Assembly: GCA_016293225.1 (NCBI GenBank)
Contig: JAEDEQ010000013.1
Coordinates: 1-32,857 of the forward strand
Direction: 5' to 3'
Source of the DNA: Clostridiaceae bacterium
Lineage (GTDB): Bacteria > Bacillota > Clostridia > Oscillospirales > Acutalibacteraceae
DNA length: 32,857 bases
In this document: positions 23,651-31,798 of the stretch, piece after piece
Numbering within the stretch: position 1 is the stretch's first letter
Layout: each line of letters opens with the position of its first letter
Notes under the pieces: model-generated
The model's input: the letters and a program-made list of their open reading frames with translations, nothing else
Database searches by the model: none
Told to the model about the DNA's origin: nothing
Made by a program: the position numbers and the translations under genes

Positions 23651-23673
23651 TTGTTAGAAAGGTGCGTTGAATT

Positions 23674-24837
23674 ATGGAAAATTTTGTTTATTGTACTCCG
23701 ACTAAGCTTATCTTCGGAAAGGACTCCGTTTTGAAGCTTCCTGATGTCCTCAGACCGCTCGGCAAAAGGGTTCTTCTGACCTACGGCGGCGGAAGCATCA
23801 AAAAGATAGGTCTTTACGACAAGGTTAAAGAGCTGCTTGCCGATTTTGAAGTGTATGAGCTTTCGGGAATTGAGCCGAACCCGAAGTATACAACAAGCGT
23901 TCTCGGCGGCGTAAGGCTTTGCAAGGAGCATAATATTGATGTTGTTCTTGCCGTGGGCGGCGGAAGCGTTCTCGATTGCTCAAAGGCAATCTGCGCCGGC
24001 GCTCTTTATGACGGCGAGCCGTGGGATCTCATAACCTATAAAGTCAAGGCAAAGGCGGCTCTGCCTTTGGTCGATATACTTACCCTTGCCGCAACAGGCT
24101 CGGAATATGACAGCGGCTGCGTAATTTCAAGAACCGAGACGAACGACAAGGTCGGCTATCTTGATGAGCTGCTCTTCCCCAATACTTCAATACTTGACCC
24201 GCGCTATACCTTTTCCGTTTCAAAAAAGCAGACCGCTGCCGGCGCCGCCGACGCAATCAACCATATCATCGAACAGTATTTCTGCGAAAAGCACTCGCTT
24301 ATGACTGACGGAATGTGCGAAAGTGTTATCAAGAGCCTTATTAAAAACGCGAGAATTGCTCTTGATGAGCCTGAAAACTACGATGCAAGAGGGGAATTCA
24401 TGGTCTGCTGCTCGCTTGCGTGCAACAAAATTCTTTCAATCGGCAACAGCCCGTCCGGCTGGCCCTGCCACGGAATTGAGCACGCGCTCAGCGCATATTA
24501 CGATATCACTCACGGCGAGGGTCTTGCAATCATTACTCCGCGCTGGATGAAGCATATCCTCAACGAAAACACAATGGAGCGCTTTGTCAGCTTCGGAACG
24601 CATATCTTCGGCATTGATTCCTCTTTGCCTGAAAAAGATATTGCCGAAAAGACCATTGAAAGCGTGTATAAACTTTTCGAGTCATTCTCAATGCCGATGC
24701 ATCTTAAAGACGTAGGAATTGATGAGTCGCGCCTTGAGGAAATGGCTCACCACATTGCCGTTAACGAGGGACTTGAAAACGCATGGGCGCCGCTTGATGA
24801 AAGCGATATACTTGAAATTCTTAAAGCCTCGCTCTGA
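23674..24837 (+). CDS. Iron-containing alcohol dehydrogenase (butanol-dehydrogenase type)
   Basis: The 387-residue enzyme belongs to the group III, iron-type alcohol dehydrogenases, close in pattern to NAD(P)H-dependent butanol dehydrogenases of clostridia (BdhA/YqhD side). It starts with ENFVYCTPTKLIFGKDS, then the cofactor loop VLAVGGGSVLDCSKAI (about residues 91-106). The metal ligands lie in AADAINHIIEQY (about 190-201) and WPCHGIEHALSAYYDITHGEGLAI (split here: HGIEHAL near 267 and THGEGLA near 280). It reduces aldehydes to alcohols in fermentation or detoxification. An AAAGGTG site precedes the ATG, and it probably shares a transcript with nnr, ending at the terminator at 24854-24890. 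The natural substrate cannot be read from the sequence. Confidence 0.9.
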   Translation: MENFVYCTPTKLIFGKDSVLKLPDVLRPLGKRVLLTYGGGSIKKIGLYDKVKELLADFEVYELSGIEPNPKYTTSVLGGVRLCKEHNIDVVLAVGGGSVLDCSKAICAGALYDGEPWDLITYKVKAKAALPLVDILTLAATGSEYDSGCVISRTETNDKVGYLDELLFPNTSILDPRYTFSVSKKQTAAGAADAINHIIEQYFCEKHSLMTDGMCESVIKSLIKNARIALDEPENYDARGEFMVCCSLACNKILSIGNSPSGWPCHGIEHALSAYYDITHGEGLAIITPRWMKHILNENTMERFVSFGTHIFGIDSSLPEKDIAEKTIESVYKLFESFSMPMHLKDVGIDESRLEEMAHHIAVNEGLENAWAPLDESDILEILKASL

Positions 24838-24853
24838 TACGACTTATCAAAAC

Positions 24854-24898
24854 AACAGCACCGGGAAGGAAAGCTCCTATCGGTGCTGTTTTCCTTTT
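24854..24898 (+). terminator. Rho-independent terminator after the alcohol dehydrogenase gene
   Basis: Perfect 10-base arms (24854-24863 and 24881-24890) enclose a 17-base loop and are followed by TTCCTTTT. It closes the nnr-dehydrogenase transcript. Confidence 0.82.
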
Positions 24899-24977
24899 GT
24901 CCGCCTTTTTCGGACGAATATTCAAAAGCTTTCCTCAATATACTTTTTATGAAACCTTTTGAAAAGGGGATTTTCAT

Positions 24978-25469
24978 ATGAAAAAAGTACTTCTTTTGCT
25001 CCTGCTTATATTATTGCTGTTTTGCGGCTGCACAAAAAACAGCGGACAGAAGACATTCAGGCTTGAGGAAACAAATGTAAACGTATCGTTTGCCGAGGGG
25101 AAAACGATGATTAGAGGGAGTCTCAGCTTTTTTTCTCCGGAAAAAATTGCTCTGAAGCTTTCCGAACCGAAGGAGCTTGAAAACTGCGTGTTAAAGCTTG
25201 AAAACGGCGTGCTGTCTTTTGGTCTTGACGAAACTCAGTGTAATCTTGAAAATCTTGAAAATATCTTCGGCGGCGGAAAGGGCTTTCAAACGCTTTTTGA
25301 AGCGCTATCTGCCGCAGGAAAGAGCGATTGCCAAATTTTTGCCGGAAAAGTAAAACTTGACTGTGCGCCGGGAGAAGCCGTGCTTTCGCTTAATAAAAAC
25401 AATCAAATCAAGGCTCTGCGTGCCGGCGTATATGATTATGAATTCACAACGGCACGGGACGAAACATAG
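24978..25469 (+). CDS. Small lipoprotein of unknown function
   Basis: The 163-residue protein has a lipoprotein signal peptide: MKK, a leucine-rich core and LLFCGC, with the acylated cysteine at about residue 18. The mature part is about 145 residues of beta-rich text without a recognised motif. The pattern (ETNVNVSFAEGKTMIRGSLSF, later LENGVLSFGLDE) suggests a LolA/LppX-like or DUF-type sheet that might bind a lipid or polymer, but this is a guess. A GAAAAGGGGA site lies before the ATG. In Bacillus a lipoprotein gene also stands upstream of the alr-mazE-mazF genes, and here MazF follows after 88 bases. The position is suggestive; homology was not tested. Confidence 0.75.
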   Translation: MKKVLLLLLLILLLFCGCTKNSGQKTFRLEETNVNVSFAEGKTMIRGSLSFFSPEKIALKLSEPKELENCVLKLENGVLSFGLDETQCNLENLENIFGGGKGFQTLFEALSAAGKSDCQIFAGKVKLDCAPGEAVLSLNKNNQIKALRAGVYDYEFTTARDET

Positions 25470-25557
25470 AATATAACGGTAATATTGCTCCCCGCGTGAT
25501 TAAAAGAAAGAAAGTCAGGACAGAATAATACTGTCAACACGAAAGGGAGTTAATGCC

Positions 25558-25905
25558 ATGAATGTTAAACGAGGCGATATTTACTATGCCGACCTCAGTC
25601 CTGTTGTCGGCTCGGAGCAGGGCGGAATAAGGCCGGTGCTCATTGTTCAGAACGATGTCGGAAACAAGTTCAGCCCGACCGTTATAGCCGCGGCGATAAC
25701 AAGCAGGCGGACAAAAACCAATCTGCCCACTCATATCAGAGTGAATGCAGACGGCTGCGGTCTTGCCAAGGACTCGATTGTTCTGCTTGAGCAGGTCAGA
25801 ACGCTCGATAAAAAGCGGCTGCGCGAGCATATGGGAAACCTGTGCGAGACTGATATGGACAGAATTGATAAGGCTCTTTCGGTTAGCTTCGGACTTGATA
25901 CATAA
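25558..25905 (+). CDS. mazF: MazF/EndoA-type endoribonuclease toxin
   Basis: The 115-residue protein is a close match to the Bacillus EndoA (MazF) type: MNVKRGDIYYADLSPVVGSE, then GGIRPVLIVQND, GNKFSPTVIAAAITSR, LPTHIRV and DSIVLLEQVRTLDKKRL. The catalytic pair of this family, an arginine in the GGxRPVL loop (about residue 25) and a Thr/Ser in AAITSR (about 48-49), is present. Such toxins cut mRNA at short ACA- or UACAU-like sites. A cognate MazE-type antitoxin normally lies directly upstream; the 88 bases before this gene are too short for one and the next gene upstream is a lipoprotein. The AAGGGAG site is good, so the toxin is probably made. An antitoxin elsewhere is likely. Confidence 0.92.
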   Translation: MNVKRGDIYYADLSPVVGSEQGGIRPVLIVQNDVGNKFSPTVIAAAITSRRTKTNLPTHIRVNADGCGLAKDSIVLLEQVRTLDKKRLREHMGNLCETDMDRIDKALSVSFGLDT

Positions 25906-25933
25906 GCCTGAAGAAACCGAAAGAACAAAAAGG

Positions 25934-25969
25934 GGGTCTGCCTCGTTCAGCGCTGAATGAGGCAGACCC
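25934..25969. terminator. Long terminator hairpin between mazF and the permease gene
   Basis: An 18-base inverted repeat with a single G-T pair spans 25934-25969. The minus exit is CCTTTTTGTTCTTT, so it mainly ends the permease transcript. The plus exit has no T-run. It shares the ten-base AGGGTCTGCC arm with the hairpin at 2122-2153. Confidence 0.8.
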
Positions 25970-25986
25970 TGTTAAAATGTAAGCTG

Positions 25987-27432
25987 TTAATCCGTTGATT
26001 TTTTCTTTCCGAAGAAAAGACCGGCAACCATGATAACGGCAAAAATAATGAGGTAGAAAAGAACCGGGCAGGCAAATCTACCCTCAGCCGCCGCTGCCTG
26101 ATAGGCTGCAATGCCGTGTGAATAAACAGCGGCAAAGACCATGAACAAAGAGCCGATGACCGCAAGCGCGGGAAGAACGAATCGCTTGAACGGGTTTACG
26201 TCCTTGGCTTTCTTCATGAAGAAGATGAAAATCGGAATATACAGAGCATAGGTTGTAACAATGGGAAGCTCTGACGAGTCAAAGCTCAGAAGACCGAACC
26301 AGCTCTTCGGAGTAAGGTTTGCACCGAAGAAGTATACAAGCCAGAAAGCGCAGAGAAGAACGCCGAAGACGGACGAGTTTGTGGGCATATTGGTGTGCTT
26401 GCTGATTTCGGAATATACTTTCGGAGCGGGACCGTAGCCTCTGACCGCAACGGAGTAAAGACCTCTTGTGCAGCCGAGCATAAGACCGTTAAGAGTACCC
26501 ATGCAGGAGACGGCAACAAAGAGATTGAGAATATTTCCGAGAACATTGCCGAAAACATTCGTGAACGCAACCGTTGCGCCGTCCTTCTGGAGCGTTGCAA
26601 CATCTGCGCCGCCGGCAACGCCGATATAATAGAAAATGTAAACGGCGATAATGATAATGCCGCCGGAAACGAGTGCAATGGGAAGATTGCGCTTTGCGTT
26701 CTTGAGCTCTGCGTTGATTGAGGTTGCAATTATCCAGCCCTCATATGCAAAAGCTGTTGCAACAACTGCGCCGAAAAGAACCGAGGTGTTGCCTGAGGCA
26801 GTCTTGAAGTTTTCAATAAGAATTGAATCTGCGGAGCCTGCCATGTTGTGGGTAAAGCCGTAGATGGTGCCGACAACCGCCATAAGAAGCAGGGGGACAA
26901 GCTTGATGAAGGTTGCGGAAACCTGAAATTTACCCGCAAGCTTCGGTGAAAGAGCGTTGACCGCATAGCTTGCAACAAGGAAAAGGCAGGAGAGCGCAAG
27001 GCATTCCGGACCGTAAACGCAGCCGCCGTCGGAGGCCGCAATGTGCATTGCAAAATCGGGATTTACTGAGCAGATGAAAACGAGGGTGTATCTTGCGGAA
27101 AGCCAGGCAAGAACCGATGTAAGGGTGGGATAATAGATGGTGGTCATGAACCAGCCGACCATATAGGCGTATTTTCCGCCGATGGTTGCTTCGGCATAGT
27201 CAACAACGCCGTTGACCTTTTCATATTTCTGAGCCATTACCGAGAAGGCAAGGATGCAGAAAATCATGATTACGCCGCCGATGACCCAGGCAAGGATTCC
27301 GAGCGGCATATCGCCGTTGGTTTTTTCAAGAATGGTTTGCGCTTTAAAGAAAACGCCGCTTCCTACGACTATTCCGACTACCATACAGATAGCCGTCAAT
27401 AGGCCGTATTTTTTTTCAAGTTTGTTTGACAT
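25987..27432 (-). CDS. APC-superfamily amino-acid permease
   Basis: The 481-residue protein starts at MSNKLEKKYG (ATG at 27432), with GGGAGG 8 bases upstream; an apparent earlier TTG start lies inside that ribosome binding site. It has about 12 membrane segments. The first has the APC-family signature MVVGIVVGSGVFFKAQ (unwound GSG motif that binds the amino-acid alpha group), and a later FAYEGW segment (helix 6) is also typical. It resembles SteT/LAT-type serine, threonine or alanine exchangers, but the substrate cannot be set from sequence. It diverges from alaS, with both promoters in the shared 577-base intergenic stretch. Confidence 0.88.
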   Translation of the reverse strand: MSNKLEKKYGLLTAICMVVGIVVGSGVFFKAQTILEKTNGDMPLGILAWVIGGVIMIFCILAFSVMAQKYEKVNGVVDYAEATIGGKYAYMVGWFMTTIYYPTLTSVLAWLSARYTLVFICSVNPDFAMHIAASDGGCVYGPECLALSCLFLVASYAVNALSPKLAGKFQVSATFIKLVPLLLMAVVGTIYGFTHNMAGSADSILIENFKTASGNTSVLFGAVVATAFAYEGWIIATSINAELKNAKRNLPIALVSGGIIIIAVYIFYYIGVAGGADVATLQKDGATVAFTNVFGNVLGNILNLFVAVSCMGTLNGLMLGCTRGLYSVAVRGYGPAPKVYSEISKHTNMPTNSSVFGVLLCAFWLVYFFGANLTPKSWFGLLSFDSSELPIVTTYALYIPIFIFFMKKAKDVNPFKRFVLPALAVIGSLFMVFAAVYSHGIAAYQAAAAEGRFACPVLFYLIIFAVIMVAGLFFGKKKSTD

Positions 27433-27530
27433 AGATTTTCCTCCCAATCTTTTCTTTTAAACATTTGCAAAAGAAAAAAGCGATGTGCAAAATGAACAAA
27501 ATAAATCGCAAATTCGCTTCTAACTTCACA

Positions 27531-27559
27531 ATATTATCATTAATATTATAATTAGTCAA
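27531..27559 (-). promoter_or_regulatory. Promoter of the permease gene
   Basis: TTGACT (27559-27554) and TAATAT (27536-27531) are 17 bases apart on the minus strand. The leader is about 95 bases long; I see no recognised riboswitch in it. Confidence 0.6.
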
Positions 27560-27686
27560 TGTTTGGCACCGAAAAAAATAAAATTTTTTTATTTTTTATT
27601 TATTCTTTCTTTGTGTTGTAATTTCGATTTATTAACCGAAATTACTTTATGCCGGAAATAATATGCTGCAAAAACTTCTCAAACTC

Positions 27687-27715
27687 TTGACAAAAAAGGC
27701 GAGTAATAGTAAAAT
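27687..27715 (+). promoter_or_regulatory. Promoter of the alaS T-box transcript
   Basis: A perfect TTGACA (27687-27692) and TAAAAT (27710-27715) are 17 bases apart, just before the T-box leader. Confidence 0.75.
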
Positions 27716-27721
27716 TTTCAC

Positions 27722-27990
27722 GTTATATTTATAATGGCGTTGATGAAGAAACGCATTTTTTCGCCCTGCTTCAGAGAGCGGAACCCGCGGCTGAAAGGTT
27801 CTGCAAGGGATTTGCGAAAGGGTGCGTGCTGCTTCGGAGCTTCCGCCGAAAGGACGGACGTTTTCCGGCGTTAACGGAAAGCGGTCTTTTTTGACCGCGT
27901 AAAGCGGTGCTTTTTGCACAATTCGGGTGGTACCGTGGGCGTTTGCTCACCCCGATTGAGTGTGGAAGAGCATCTTTTTGTATTTTTATT
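27722..27990 (+). ncRNA. T-box leader (Ala) controlling alaS
   Basis: The T-box sequence GGGTGGTACCGTGG lies at 27925-27938. In stem I the text GTGCTGCTTCGGAGC (27826-27840) offers a GCT (Ala) specifier at 27828-27830 followed by a purine, and it lines up with the Phe specifier region of the pheST leader. A likely terminator uses TGCTC (from about 27944) with GAGCA (to about 27972), followed by TCTTTTTGTATTTTT. Uncharged tRNA-Ala should switch alaS on. The exact stems were drawn by eye. Confidence 0.87.
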
Positions 27991-28009
27991 CAGAAAGGAA
28001 TCGGATTAT

Positions 28010-30649
28010 ATGGAATGGATGGGTCTTAACGACATTAGGGAAAAGTTTCTCTCGTTTTTTGAAAGCAAGGGTCACCTCAGGGCAAACAGCTTTTCGCTTG
28101 TTCCGCAGGGCGACAAGAGCCTGCTGCTCATCAACGCAGGCATGGCTCCGCTCAAAAAATACTTTACGGGCGAGCTTACTCCTCCCTGCAGGAGAATGAC
28201 CACCTGCCAGAAGTGCATACGCACGCCGGATATTGAAAGAGTCGGCATCACCGCAAGGCACGGAACTTATTTTGAAATGCTCGGAAACTTTTCGTTCGGC
28301 GATTATTTCAAGCATGAAGCCACCGCCTGGGCATGGGAATTCTGCACCAAGGTTATGAAAATGCCGGTGGACAAGCTTTGGGTCACCATCTTTCAGGACG
28401 ATGACGAAGCCTTTGACATCTGGACAAAGGAGGTCGGAGTGGCTCCTGAAAGAATCGTAAGGCTCGGCAAGGAGGACAATTTCTGGGAGCACGGAGCCGG
28501 CCCCTGCGGCCCCTGCTCGGAAATCTACTTTGACCGCGGCGAAAAATACGGCTGCGGCTCGCCTAATTGCGGCCCGGGCTGCGACTGCGACAGATACACC
28601 GAGTTCTGGAACCTTGTTTTCACTCAGTTTGAAAACGACGGCAACGGAAATTATACGCGCCTTAAAAGCTGCAATATTGATACCGGCATGGGTCTTGAAA
28701 GGCTTGCGTGCATCATGCAGGGCGTTGATAACCTCTTTGAGGTGGATACCGTCCGCAATATCATGAAGCACGTTATCGACATTGCCGGCGTCAGATATCA
28801 CGATAACGAAAAAAGCGATATTTCGCTTCGCGTTATAACCGACCACATCAGAAGCACAACCTTTATGATAAGCGACGGTGTAATGCCCTCCAACGAGGGA
28901 AGAGGCTATGTTCTGCGCCGTCTTCTCCGCCGCGCCGCGCGCCACGGAAAGCTGCTCGGCGTTAACCGTCCGTTCCTTTATGAGGTTTGCGAAACGGTTA
29001 TCAGAGAAAACAAAAACGCCTATCCGAATCTTGAGGATAAGCATGATCTTATTGTCAAGGTTATCAAGGCCGAGGAGGAAAGCTTCGCAAAGACCGTTGA
29101 CACCGGACTTTCGCTTCTCAACACTCTCATTGAAAACAACACCTCAAAGGTTCTTTCCGGCGAGGACGCTTTCAAGCTTCAGGACACCTTCGGCTTCCCC
29201 ATTGACCTGACAAAGGAAATCCTTGCGGAAAAGGGTCTTTCGGTTGATGAGGACGCGTTTAAAAAGCTTGTTGAGGAGAACAGAATAAGAACCCGCGCCG
29301 CAAGGAAGGACGCCGGCGCGGAAGCCTGGAAAGGCACGGCCGCAGTCACAAAGGGTCTTGAAAAAACCGAATTTGTCGGCTATGATACGCTTGAAACTGA
29401 AAGCGAGGTTGTTGCCGTAATCTCCGGCGGAAACAGAGCGGAGTTTATCGGCACAGACGGCGACGGCGCTCTTATTCTTGCAAAAAGTCCGTTTTACGGC
29501 GAGGGCGGCGGCCAGGTCGGAGACAGGGGCGTCATTAAAACCGCAAACGCCGTTTTTGAAGTTACCGCAACCACCAAAACGGGCGACGGAGTCATTCTTC
29601 ACCACGGAAAAATCCTTGAGGGCGAGGGCATCGCCGTCGGCGAAAAGACAGTCCTCACCGTTGACAAAGAAAAAAGGAACGCAACAAAACGCAATCATAC
29701 CGCCGCTCATCTGCTTCAGGCCGCACTGAGAAAAGTTCTCGGCACCCATGTTGAGCAGGCAGGTCAGTTTGTTGATGAAAACGTTGTCCGTTTTGACTTT
29801 GTTCATTTCTCGGCAATGACAACCGGGGAAATTGAAAAGGTTGAAGCCTTGGTCAATGACGAAATTCTTGCCGCGCAGAGCGTTGACGTTTGCGAAATGC
29901 CCATTGACGAAGCCAAAAAGCTTGGCGCCATGGCGCTGTTTTCAGAAAAATACGGCGAGGTTGTCCGCGTTGTAAAAATCTCAGATTTCTCCACCGAGCT
30001 TTGCGGAGGTACCCACGCCGAAAACACCGGAAACCTCGGCTTGTTCAAGATTGTTTCCGAGTCCTCCGTTGCCGCAGGCGTGCGCAGAATTGAGGGCGTC
30101 ACCGGTCTTAACAGTCTGAAGCTCTTCAATGAAAACCTCAGGCTCCTTTCCGATACCGCCGCAGTCCTCAAGGTTGCAAACTCAAAGGACGTTCTTCAAA
30201 GGGCGTCGGGCGTTATGCAGGAGCTCAAGGAAAAGGACAAAGAAATTGAAAAGCTTTCGGGCGTTATTGCAAACGCAAAAACCCAGGCTATGCTTGAAAA
30301 CGCAAAGTCTGTCGGCGAACTCAAGGTTGTTACCGCCTTGCTTGAGGACGCAACCGTTCCCGAGCTTCGCAAGATGTGCGATCTTGTCAAAAGCAAGGGC
30401 GACAACTATGTCGGAGTTATTGCCGCCGTTCAAAAGGAAAAGGGTACAGGCAACATCTGCACCTGCTGCGGAAAGCGCGCCGTTGAGCTTGGCGCCCACG
30501 CCGGAAACCTTGCAAGGGAAACGGCAAAGCTTGCGGGCGGCTCGGGCGGAGGAAAGCCGGACAGCGCAATGGCCGGAGCAAAGGATATTTCCGCGCTCAG
30601 GGGCGCTCTTGAGGCAGCCGTGGGTATTGTTGAAAAAATGCTTTCTTAA
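28010..30649 (+). CDS. alaS: Alanine-tRNA ligase
   Basis: The 879-residue class II synthetase has full family length. The start is the ATG at 28010 with an AAAGGAA site 8 bases upstream; an earlier in-frame ATG lies in the T-box leader. The catalytic core (about 1-250) begins IREKFLSFFESKGH and includes RMTTCQKCIRTPDIERVG and FEMLGNFSFGDYFK. A tRNA-recognition region follows, then the editing domain (about 555-720) with zinc ligands in NHTAAHLL (HxxxH, about 564-571) and CGGTHAENTG (CxxxH, about 665). The C-terminal coiled-coil and C-Ala (DHHA1-like) domain includes GGSGGGKPDSAMAGAKD. It charges tRNA-Ala and removes Ser/Gly mischarged products. It is the first gene of a run that may continue into the next genes. 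Confidence 0.97.
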   Translation: MEWMGLNDIREKFLSFFESKGHLRANSFSLVPQGDKSLLLINAGMAPLKKYFTGELTPPCRRMTTCQKCIRTPDIERVGITARHGTYFEMLGNFSFGDYFKHEATAWAWEFCTKVMKMPVDKLWVTIFQDDDEAFDIWTKEVGVAPERIVRLGKEDNFWEHGAGPCGPCSEIYFDRGEKYGCGSPNCGPGCDCDRYTEFWNLVFTQFENDGNGNYTRLKSCNIDTGMGLERLACIMQGVDNLFEVDTVRNIMKHVIDIAGVRYHDNEKSDISLRVITDHIRSTTFMISDGVMPSNEGRGYVLRRLLRRAARHGKLLGVNRPFLYEVCETVIRENKNAYPNLEDKHDLIVKVIKAEEESFAKTVDTGLSLLNTLIENNTSKVLSGEDAFKLQDTFGFPIDLTKEILAEKGLSVDEDAFKKLVEENRIRTRAARKDAGAEAWKGTAAVTKGLEKTEFVGYDTLETESEVVAVISGGNRAEFIGTDGDGALILAKSPFYGEGGGQVGDRGVIKTANAVFEVTATTKTGDGVILHHGKILEGEGIAVGEKTVLTVDKEKRNATKRNHTAAHLLQAALRKVLGTHVEQAGQFVDENVVRFDFVHFSAMTTGEIEKVEALVNDEILAAQSVDVCEMPIDEAKKLGAMALFSEKYGEVVRVVKISDFSTELCGGTHAENTGNLGLFKIVSESSVAAGVRRIEGVTGLNSLKLFNENLRLLSDTAAVLKVANSKDVLQRASGVMQELKEKDKEIEKLSGVIANAKTQAMLENAKSVGELKVVTALLEDATVPELRKMCDLVKSKGDNYVGVIAAVQKEKGTGNICTCCGKRAVELGAHAGNLARETAKLAGGSGGGKPDSAMAGAKDISALRGALEAAVGIVEKMLS

Positions 30650-30685
30650 TTCGGAATATAAACTAAGTTTTTTAACGGAGGAATC

Positions 30686-31408
30686 ATGTTTATGAAAAAA
30701 GCATTATCTGTTCTGCTTGCCGTTGTTCTGCTTTGCGTTTCTGCGTTTCCCTGCTTTGCACTGTGGAACGGAAAGTACTATAAGCTCGGCATACCGCCCG
30801 CCTTTTCGGAAATCAATACGTCTGAGGGTCATATGGAATGGAAAAACGAAAAGACCGGCTCGTCAATAATTATCAATTTGGAAGATAACACAAAAATGCT
30901 CTATTATCTCGGCGCCGATGAGCAAACGCAGAAGGAATTTGTTGAGTCGTTTATCTCTCAGCGCCAGATTGATGTCAACAATGACACGATAAACAGCGGA
31001 TACTACATCAATTACGGAACGCCCGAATATTCAGAAAAGAAGTTTAACCATGTTTCAGGCTTTTATATCGGCTGCGAAACGGCAAAGAAAGCAAAGGACG
31101 GTTCATACAGCGTTTCGTTTGATTCCGACTTTTATTTCTTCTCAATCAAGGAGCTTGTTGTAAAGCTCGAATGTATTCTGACAACCGATGAAGACAAGGC
31201 GGCGGTTGAAAATATGCTCAACGATTTTGAGCTTGACGGAACTTTGCTTACGGCGGAAAACGTGATGGATTTTTATCCGAGTCCGATGCAGGTGATACTT
31301 CCGCTCGTTGCCGTTATTCTTATCATTGTGCTTGTAATTATAATTGTAAAAAGAAAAAATAAAGCTAAAGCCGAGGCGAAAAAAGCTCAGCCTGAGGCCG
31401 AAGCCTGA
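30686..31408 (+). CDS. Secreted/membrane-anchored protein of unknown function
   Basis: The 240-residue protein has a Sec signal peptide (about residues 1-26, ending SAFPCFA) and one C-terminal membrane segment (about 204-224), followed by a basic and then Glu/Ala/Lys-rich cytoplasmic tail. The central 175-residue domain would face outward. It has no recognised motif; FSEINTSEGHMEWKNEKTGS and VKLECILTTDEDKAAVENML give it a compact alpha/beta look. The start could be the ATG at 30686 or 30692; GGAGG lies 4 and 10 bases upstream, respectively. It begins 36 bases after alaS without a terminator between, so it may ride on the same transcript. Confidence 0.72.
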   Translation: MFMKKALSVLLAVVLLCVSAFPCFALWNGKYYKLGIPPAFSEINTSEGHMEWKNEKTGSSIIINLEDNTKMLYYLGADEQTQKEFVESFISQRQIDVNNDTINSGYYINYGTPEYSEKKFNHVSGFYIGCETAKKAKDGSYSVSFDSDFYFFSIKELVVKLECILTTDEDKAAVENMLNDFELDGTLLTAENVMDFYPSPMQVILPLVAVILIIVLVIIIVKRKNKAKAEAKKAQPEAEA

Positions 31409-31426
31409 GAAACAAGGAGGTCAATT

Positions 31427-31765
31427 ATGGATTGCATTTTTTGTAAAATTGCGAACGGTGAAATTCCGGCAACCAAGGTTTATGAGGACGATACGGTCAT
31501 TGCTTTCAACGACCTTTCGCCCCAGGCGCCGATTCATGTGCTGATAATCCCGAAAGAGCATATAACCTCTGCCGCCGAGATAAACAGCGGCAACAGCGCA
31601 ATAGTTGCCCACATTTTTGAGGTGGCTGCAAAGTTAGGAAAAGATTTCGGCCTTGAAAACGGCTACCGCATTGTCAACAACTGCGGCGAAGACGGCGGAC
31701 AGACTGTCAGGCACCTGCATTTCCATTTTATGGGCGGCAGGCAGTTCGGCTGGCCGGCCGGCTGA
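31427..31765 (+). CDS. HIT-family nucleotide-binding protein (HinT-like)
   Basis: The 112-residue protein carries the complete histidine triad HLHFHFMGG (about residues 96-104), preceded by the N-terminal CIFCKIANGEIPATKVYED segment (with a CxxC pair) and PIHVLIIPKEHI. This is the Hint branch: purine nucleoside phosphoramidases that hydrolyse AMP-N bonds, for example on aminoacyl-adenylates made by Lys-tRNA ligase. An AAGGAGG site precedes the ATG. It lies 18 bases after the membrane protein gene and 33 bases before a phosphoribosyltransferase gene. Confidence 0.93.
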   Translation: MDCIFCKIANGEIPATKVYEDDTVIAFNDLSPQAPIHVLIIPKEHITSAAEINSGNSAIVAHIFEVAAKLGKDFGLENGYRIVNNCGEDGGQTVRHLHFHFMGGRQFGWPAG

Positions 31766-31798
31766 TTGAAAAATAAAATTACAGAAAGTGTGAATGAT

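Noticed and set aside
27986..29044. 352-codon open frame on the minus strand opposite alaS
   Set aside because: It is fully antisense to the well-supported alaS gene and T-box leader, has no ribosome binding site that I can see and no recognisable motif; GC-rich codon third positions of alaS explain it.
29144..29806. 220-codon open frame on the minus strand inside alaS
   Set aside because: Antisense shadow of the alaS editing domain; no motif or start signal.
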